Source: Streptomyces sp. NBC_01445 (lineage in GTDB: Bacteria > Actinomycetota > Actinomycetes > Streptomycetales > Streptomycetaceae). Taken from it: a stretch of 64,000 bases of DNA. The stretch lies in the NCBI RefSeq assembly GCF_035918235.1, contig NZ_CP109485.1, forward strand, positions 8,277,001 to 8,341,000, in the 5' to 3' direction. Below, piece by piece: positions 60,429-64,000 of this stretch. The position numbers and the translations under genes are program-made. Position 1 is the stretch's first letter. Every line of letters starts with the position of its first letter. Below the pieces are notes generated by a model that was given only the letters and a program-made list of their open reading frames with translations, had not been told where the DNA came from and searched no databases.

Positions 60429-62142
60429 ACTCTCCCGCGCCGCCTATGCCGACCTGTTCGGCCCCACCACCGGCGACCGCATCCGCCTCGCGGACACCGA
60501 CCTGCTGATCGAGATCGAGGAGGACCGCTCCGGCGGCCCCGGCCTCTCCGGTGACGAGTCCGTGTTCGGCGGCGGCAAGGTGATCCGCGAGTCCATGGGC
60601 CAGTCACGCGCTACGCGCGCAGACGGCGCCCCCGACACCGTCATCACCGGCGCCGTGATCGTCGACCACTGGGGCATCGTCAAGGCCGACATCGGCATCC
60701 GGGACGGCCGGATCGCCGCGATCGGCAAGTCCGGCAACCCCGACACGATGGACGGCGTCCACCCCGACCTCGTCATCGGCCCCGAGACCGAGATCCTCGC
60801 CGGCAACGGCAAGATCGTCACCGCGGGCGCCATCGACACCCACATCCACTTCATCTCGCCGACCATCGTCGACGAGGCGCTCGCCTCCGGTGTCACCACG
60901 CTGATCGGCGGCGGCACCGGCCCGGCGGAGGGCTCCAAGGCGACCACGATCACCCCTGGTTCGTGGCACCTTGCCCGCATGTTCGAGGCGATGGAGTCGA
61001 GCCCGGTCAACATCGGCTTCCTCGGCAAGGGCAACACCACGTCCGCCGAGTCCATGTACGCCCAACTGCGCGGCGGCGCCGTCAGCTTCAAGATCCACGA
61101 GGACTGGGGCGCGACTCCCGCCGTCATCGACGCCTGCCTGAACGTCTGTGAGGACACCGGCGCGCAGCTCGCCGTCCACACGGACACCCTGAACGAGGCG
61201 GGCTTCGTGGACGCCACCTTCGACGCCGTGGCCGGCCGCACCCTGCACGCTTTCCACGTCGAGGGCGCCGGCGGCGGGCACGCGCCCGACATGATCACGG
61301 CCGTCTCGCTGCCCAACATGCTGCCGAGCTCGACCAACCCGACGCGGCCGCACACCGTCAACACCGTCGAGGAACACCTCGACATGCTGATGGTCTGCCA
61401 CCACCTCAACCCGGCCGTCCCCGAGGACCTGGCCTTCGCCGAGTCCCGGATCCGGCCCACCACCATCGCGGCCGAGGACATCCTCCACGACATCGGCGCC
61501 ATCTCGATCATGTCCTCGGACTCCCAGGCGATGGGCCGCATCGGCGAGGTCGTCCTGCGGACCTGGCAGACCGCGCACGTCATGAAGCGCCGCCGCGGCC
61601 TCCTGCCCGGCGACACCCGCGCCGACAACCTGCGCGCCCGTCGCTATGTCGCCAAGTACACGATCAACGCGGCCGTCGCACAGGGCATCGACCACGAGAT
61701 CGGCTCCGTCGAGTCCGGCAAGCTCGCCGACCTGGTGCTCTGGGACCCCCGGTTCTTCGGCGTCAAGCCGCAGCTCGTCATCAAGGGCGGCCAGATCGCG
61801 TACGCTCAAATGGGTGACGCCAACGCGTCCATCCCCACGCCGCAGCCCGTCCTGCCCCGCCCCATGTTCGGTGCCCACGGCAGGGCCCCCGCCTCGAACT
61901 CGTTCTTCTACGTGACGCAGACCGCCCTCGACGACGGGCTGCCCGAACGCCTCGGCCTGGACAGGAAGTTCGTGCCGATCCGCTCGACGCGGGGACGCAC
62001 GAAGGCGGACATGCGGGAGAACGACGCGCTGCCGCGGGTCGAGGTCGCCCCCGACAGCTTCGCCGTCACCATCGACGGCGAACTCGTCGAACCCGCACCC
62101 GCCGCCGAACTGCCGCTCGCCCAGCGGTACTTCCTGTTCTGA
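60421..62142 (+). CDS. ureC: Urease alpha (catalytic) subunit
   Basis: A 573-residue catalytic subunit. Nickel ligands and the carbamylated lysine are visible: [20 protein letters not shown] (the Lys), [26 protein letters not shown] and [14 protein letters not shown]. The mobile active-site flap is [22 protein letters not shown]. The ATG at 60421 overlaps ureB; the longer upstream frame is not real. Confidence 0.98.
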   Translation: MAELSRAAYADLFGPTTGDRIRLADTDLLIEIEEDRSGGPGLSGDESVFGGGKVIRESMGQSRATRADGAPDTVITGAVIVDHWGIVKADIGIRDGRIAAIGKSGNPDTMDGVHPDLVIGPETEILAGNGKIVTAGAIDTHIHFISPTIVDEALASGVTTLIGGGTGPAEGSKATTITPGSWHLARMFEAMESSPVNIGFLGKGNTTSAESMYAQLRGGAVSFKIHEDWGATPAVIDACLNVCEDTGAQLAVHTDTLNEAGFVDATFDAVAGRTLHAFHVEGAGGGHAPDMITAVSLPNMLPSSTNPTRPHTVNTVEEHLDMLMVCHHLNPAVPEDLAFAESRIRPTTIAAEDILHDIGAISIMSSDSQAMGRIGEVVLRTWQTAHVMKRRRGLLPGDTRADNLRARRYVAKYTINAAVAQGIDHEIGSVESGKLADLVLWDPRFFGVKPQLVIKGGQIAYAQMGDANASIPTPQPVLPRPMFGAHGRAPASNSFFYVTQTALDDGLPERLGLDRKFVPIRSTRGRTKADMRENDALPRVEVAPDSFAVTIDGELVEPAPAAELPLAQRYFLF

Positions 62143-62161
62143 CGGGCCGAGAAGAAGAGAT

Positions 62162-62836
62162 ATGACACGAGCCGCACTCCTCGTCCTGGCCGACGGCCGC
62201 TTCCCCGCCGGTGGGCATGCCCACTCCGGCGGGGCGGAGGCCGCCGTCAAGGCGGGACGCATCACGGGCGCGGCGAGCCTGGAGGACTTCTGCCGGGGCC
62301 GTCTGCACACCACGGGACTGGTGTCGGCGTCCCTGGCGGCGGCCGCCGCGCTCGGCCTCGATCCGGTCACCCTGGATGAGGCCGCCGACGCCCGTACACC
62401 GTCACCCGCCCTGCGCACCGCGGCGCGCAGGCTCGGCAGGCAGCTCATGCGCGCCGCGCGCGCGGCCTGGCCGCATCCCGAACTCGACACGCTCGCCCGT
62501 CGGTTCCCCAAGGGGGCCCATCAGCCGGTGGTCCTCGGCCTCACCGCCCGGGCCGCGGGCCTCGGAGCCGCCGACGCCGCCTACTGCTCCGCGTACGAGA
62601 GCGTCAGCGGGCCCGCCACCGCGACGGTCCGGCTGCTCAGCCTCGACCCCTTCGACGCGACGGCGGGGCTCGCGCGCCTCGCGGACGACATCGACCGTGT
62701 CGCGACGGCGGCCGCCGAGGCTGCGGCACGAGCCGTCACCGAAGGGGCGGATTCCTTGCCCGCGGCGTCCGCGCCGCTGCTGGAGGTGGGGGCCGAGGCC
62801 CACGCGGCCTGGGCTGTGCGCCTGTTCGCGTCCTAG
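62162..62836 (+). CDS. ureF: Urease accessory protein UreF
   Basis: A 224-residue helical accessory protein that, with UreD and UreG, forms the complex loading nickel into apo-urease. [28 protein letters not shown] is the family N-terminus; [44 protein letters not shown] follows. It sits 20 bp after ureC. Length is normal. Confidence 0.94.
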   Translation: MTRAALLVLADGRFPAGGHAHSGGAEAAVKAGRITGAASLEDFCRGRLHTTGLVSASLAAAAALGLDPVTLDEAADARTPSPALRTAARRLGRQLMRAARAAWPHPELDTLARRFPKGAHQPVVLGLTARAAGLGAADAAYCSAYESVSGPATATVRLLSLDPFDATAGLARLADDIDRVATAAAEAAARAVTEGADSLPAASAPLLEVGAEAHAAWAVRLFAS

Positions 62837-62900
62837 GACGCGACGCGGCGGACACGCCTCAGGGCGCCCTGCCTCCCCACTGAACGATCGGAGTAACACC

Positions 62901-63578
62901 ATGCACCTCGACCACTCACATGACGGCCCCGCCGCGGTCAGCGCCGACGCCCGCCGTCCCGACGGCACCCGCCGCGCCGTTCGTATCGGCCTCGGCGGCC
63001 CCGTCGGATCCGGCAAGACCGCCACCGTCGCGGCGCTCTGCCGCGCGCTGCGCGACGAGCTGTCCCTCGCCGTCGTGACGAACGACATCTACACGCGCGA
63101 GGACGCCGAGTTCCTGCTCCGCGAGGCCGTGCTGCCGCCCGAGCGCATCACCGCCGTGGAGACGGGCGCCTGCCCGCACACCGCCATCCGCGACGACATC
63201 TCCGCCAACCTGGAGGCCGTGGAGGACCTGGAGGACGAGATCGGGCCGCTCGACCTGATCCTCGTCGAGTCCGGCGGCGACAACCTCACGGCCACGTTCT
63301 CGCGCGGCCTCGTCGACGCGCAGATCTTCGTCATCGACGTCGCCGGCGGCGACGACATCCCGCGCAAGGGCGGCCCGGGCGTCACCACCGCCGACCTGCT
63401 CGTCATCAACAAGACGGACCTCGCCCCGTACGTCGGCTCCGACCTCGCCAGGATGTCCGCCGACGCCAAGGCGCAGCGCGCCGAACTCCCTGTCGTCCTC
63501 CAGTCCCTGCGCTCCGACGACGGTGTGCGCGAGGTCGCCGACTGGGTGCGCGGACAGTTCGCCGAGTGGACGGCATGA
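62901..63578 (+). CDS. ureG: Urease accessory GTPase UreG
   Basis: A 225-residue SIMIBI GTPase. A short His-containing N-terminus (HLDHSHDG) may help bind metal. The P-loop is [14 protein letters not shown], followed by [17 protein letters not shown], the nickel motif [13 protein letters not shown] (the CPH motif), [14 protein letters not shown] and [12 protein letters not shown]. The ATG at 62901 is chosen; it overlaps ureD by 4 bp at the end. Confidence 0.97.
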   Translation: MHLDHSHDGPAAVSADARRPDGTRRAVRIGLGGPVGSGKTATVAALCRALRDELSLAVVTNDIYTREDAEFLLREAVLPPERITAVETGACPHTAIRDDISANLEAVEDLEDEIGPLDLILVESGGDNLTATFSRGLVDAQIFVIDVAGGDDIPRKGGPGVTTADLLVINKTDLAPYVGSDLARMSADAKAQRAELPVVLQSLRSDDGVREVADWVRGQFAEWTA

Positions 63579-64000
63579 CCGCAGGCGTACGCTCCACGGC
63601 CCGCATCACGGCGAGTGACGACGGCCGGGGCGGCACCAGTCTGCCCGTCCTCGACGCAGAGGGCTCCCTGGCCCTGCGCCGCATCCGCTCGACCGGTCCT
63701 GACGCGCGCGTCATGCTCGTCGGCGCCATGAGCGGGCCGCTCGGCGGCGACCACATGAGTGTCGAGGCGCATGTGACGGCAGGTGCCCGCCTGCGCATCG
63801 GGTCCGTCGCCGCGACGATCGCCCTGCCCGGCCAGGCCAAGGGCGAGGCGCGCTACGACGTCCGCCTCAGGGTCGACGACGGGGCCGAACTGCACTGGCT
63901 GCCCGAGCAGTTGATCTCCGCGTGCGAGAGTGACCTGCGGGTCACCACGCGGGCCGAACTCGCTCCGGGCGCCCGGCTCGTGCTGCGTGAGGAACAGGTG
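63575..64000 (+). CDS. ureD: Urease accessory protein UreD (partial, cut by window end)
   Basis: The ATG at 63575 overlaps the ureG stop (ATGA). The 142 codons visible read [35 protein letters not shown], then [35 protein letters not shown] and [15 protein letters not shown], the UreD/UreH pattern. UreD bridges apo-urease and UreFG during nickel insertion. No stop occurs before the end of the window, so the C-terminal half is missing from view. Confidence 0.93.
   Translation, partial: MTAGVRSTARITASDDGRGGTSLPVLDAEGSLALRRIRSTGPDARVMLVGAMSGPLGGDHMSVEAHVTAGARLRIGSVAATIALPGQAKGEARYDVRLRVDDGAELHWLPEQLISACESDLRVTTRAELAPGARLVLREEQV

Noticed and set aside
60604..62511. Minus-strand open frame of 635 codons opposite ureC
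   Set aside because: Antisense shadow of ureC with no family resemblance.

Overview
The window is a stretch of high-GC actinobacterial chromosome, almost certainly Streptomyces. Pointers are the strong G/C bias at third codon positions, frequent GTG/TTG starts, a whiJ-type locus (XRE regulator, DUF397 protein, RsbW-like ATPase), a sigJ-type ECF sigma factor, a PHO-box-like element before a Tat-exported PhoD, a c-di-AMP (ydaO-type) leader before an NlpC/P60 hydrolase, and a TTA codon of the kind read by the bldA tRNA. No rRNA, tRNA, CRISPR array or intact transposase was recognised.

Layout. 0.1-8 kb: hexapeptide acyltransferase, EamA exporter divergent from an XRE-cupin regulator, YbaK-like deacylase, lipoprotein, CoA-binding protein, M56 peptidase with BlaI-type repressor, APC permease. 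8-13 kb: YigZ protein and sbcDC. 13-18 kb: two Lrp/AsnC regulators, one divergent from a rhodanese and one from a Cys/Met PLP enzyme, with a DUF885 protein between. 18-24.5 kb: GNAT-ACT protein, phoD, MocR regulator divergent from a second EamA exporter, alpha/beta hydrolase. 24.5-33 kb: sigJ, GntR and ROK regulators, a NarL-type two-component system divergent from an ABC exporter, a methyltransferase. 33-35 kb: mug and purB, coupled by an unusual CTGA overlap.

35-38.4 kb is a scarred, gene-poor segment with four broken genes (hemC-like, imine-reductase-like, CapA-like, SDR), two small intact genes (DUF1876, DUF72) and a visible junction where two truncated genes abut. 38-47 kb: SGNH hydrolase, paired CNNM/CBS membrane proteins, a 15-bp tandem repeat, GNAT, an F420-type oxidoreductase, a MacB-like ABC system and a small RHH/Fic-like toxin-antitoxin pair. 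47.5-52 kb: biotin genes, bioBAD divergent from bioF; BioB has a Cys-Gly-Ser-rich tail. 52-55 kb: whiJ-type locus with an AT-rich palindrome. 55-57 kb: riboswitch-controlled hydrolase and a ClpP paralogue whose catalytic His is Gln. 57-59.6 kb: orphan Phd-type antitoxin, and an ABC-2-like membrane protein divergent from a TetR regulator. 59.8-64 kb: urease operon ureABCFGD, with ureD cut by the window end.

Most regulators sit divergently beside their likely target, and several intergenic gaps hold clear palindromes that are plausible operators. At least five genes have a TAnnnT hexamer ending 6-8 nt before the start codon with little or no Shine-Dalgarno sequence, which suggests leaderless transcripts.
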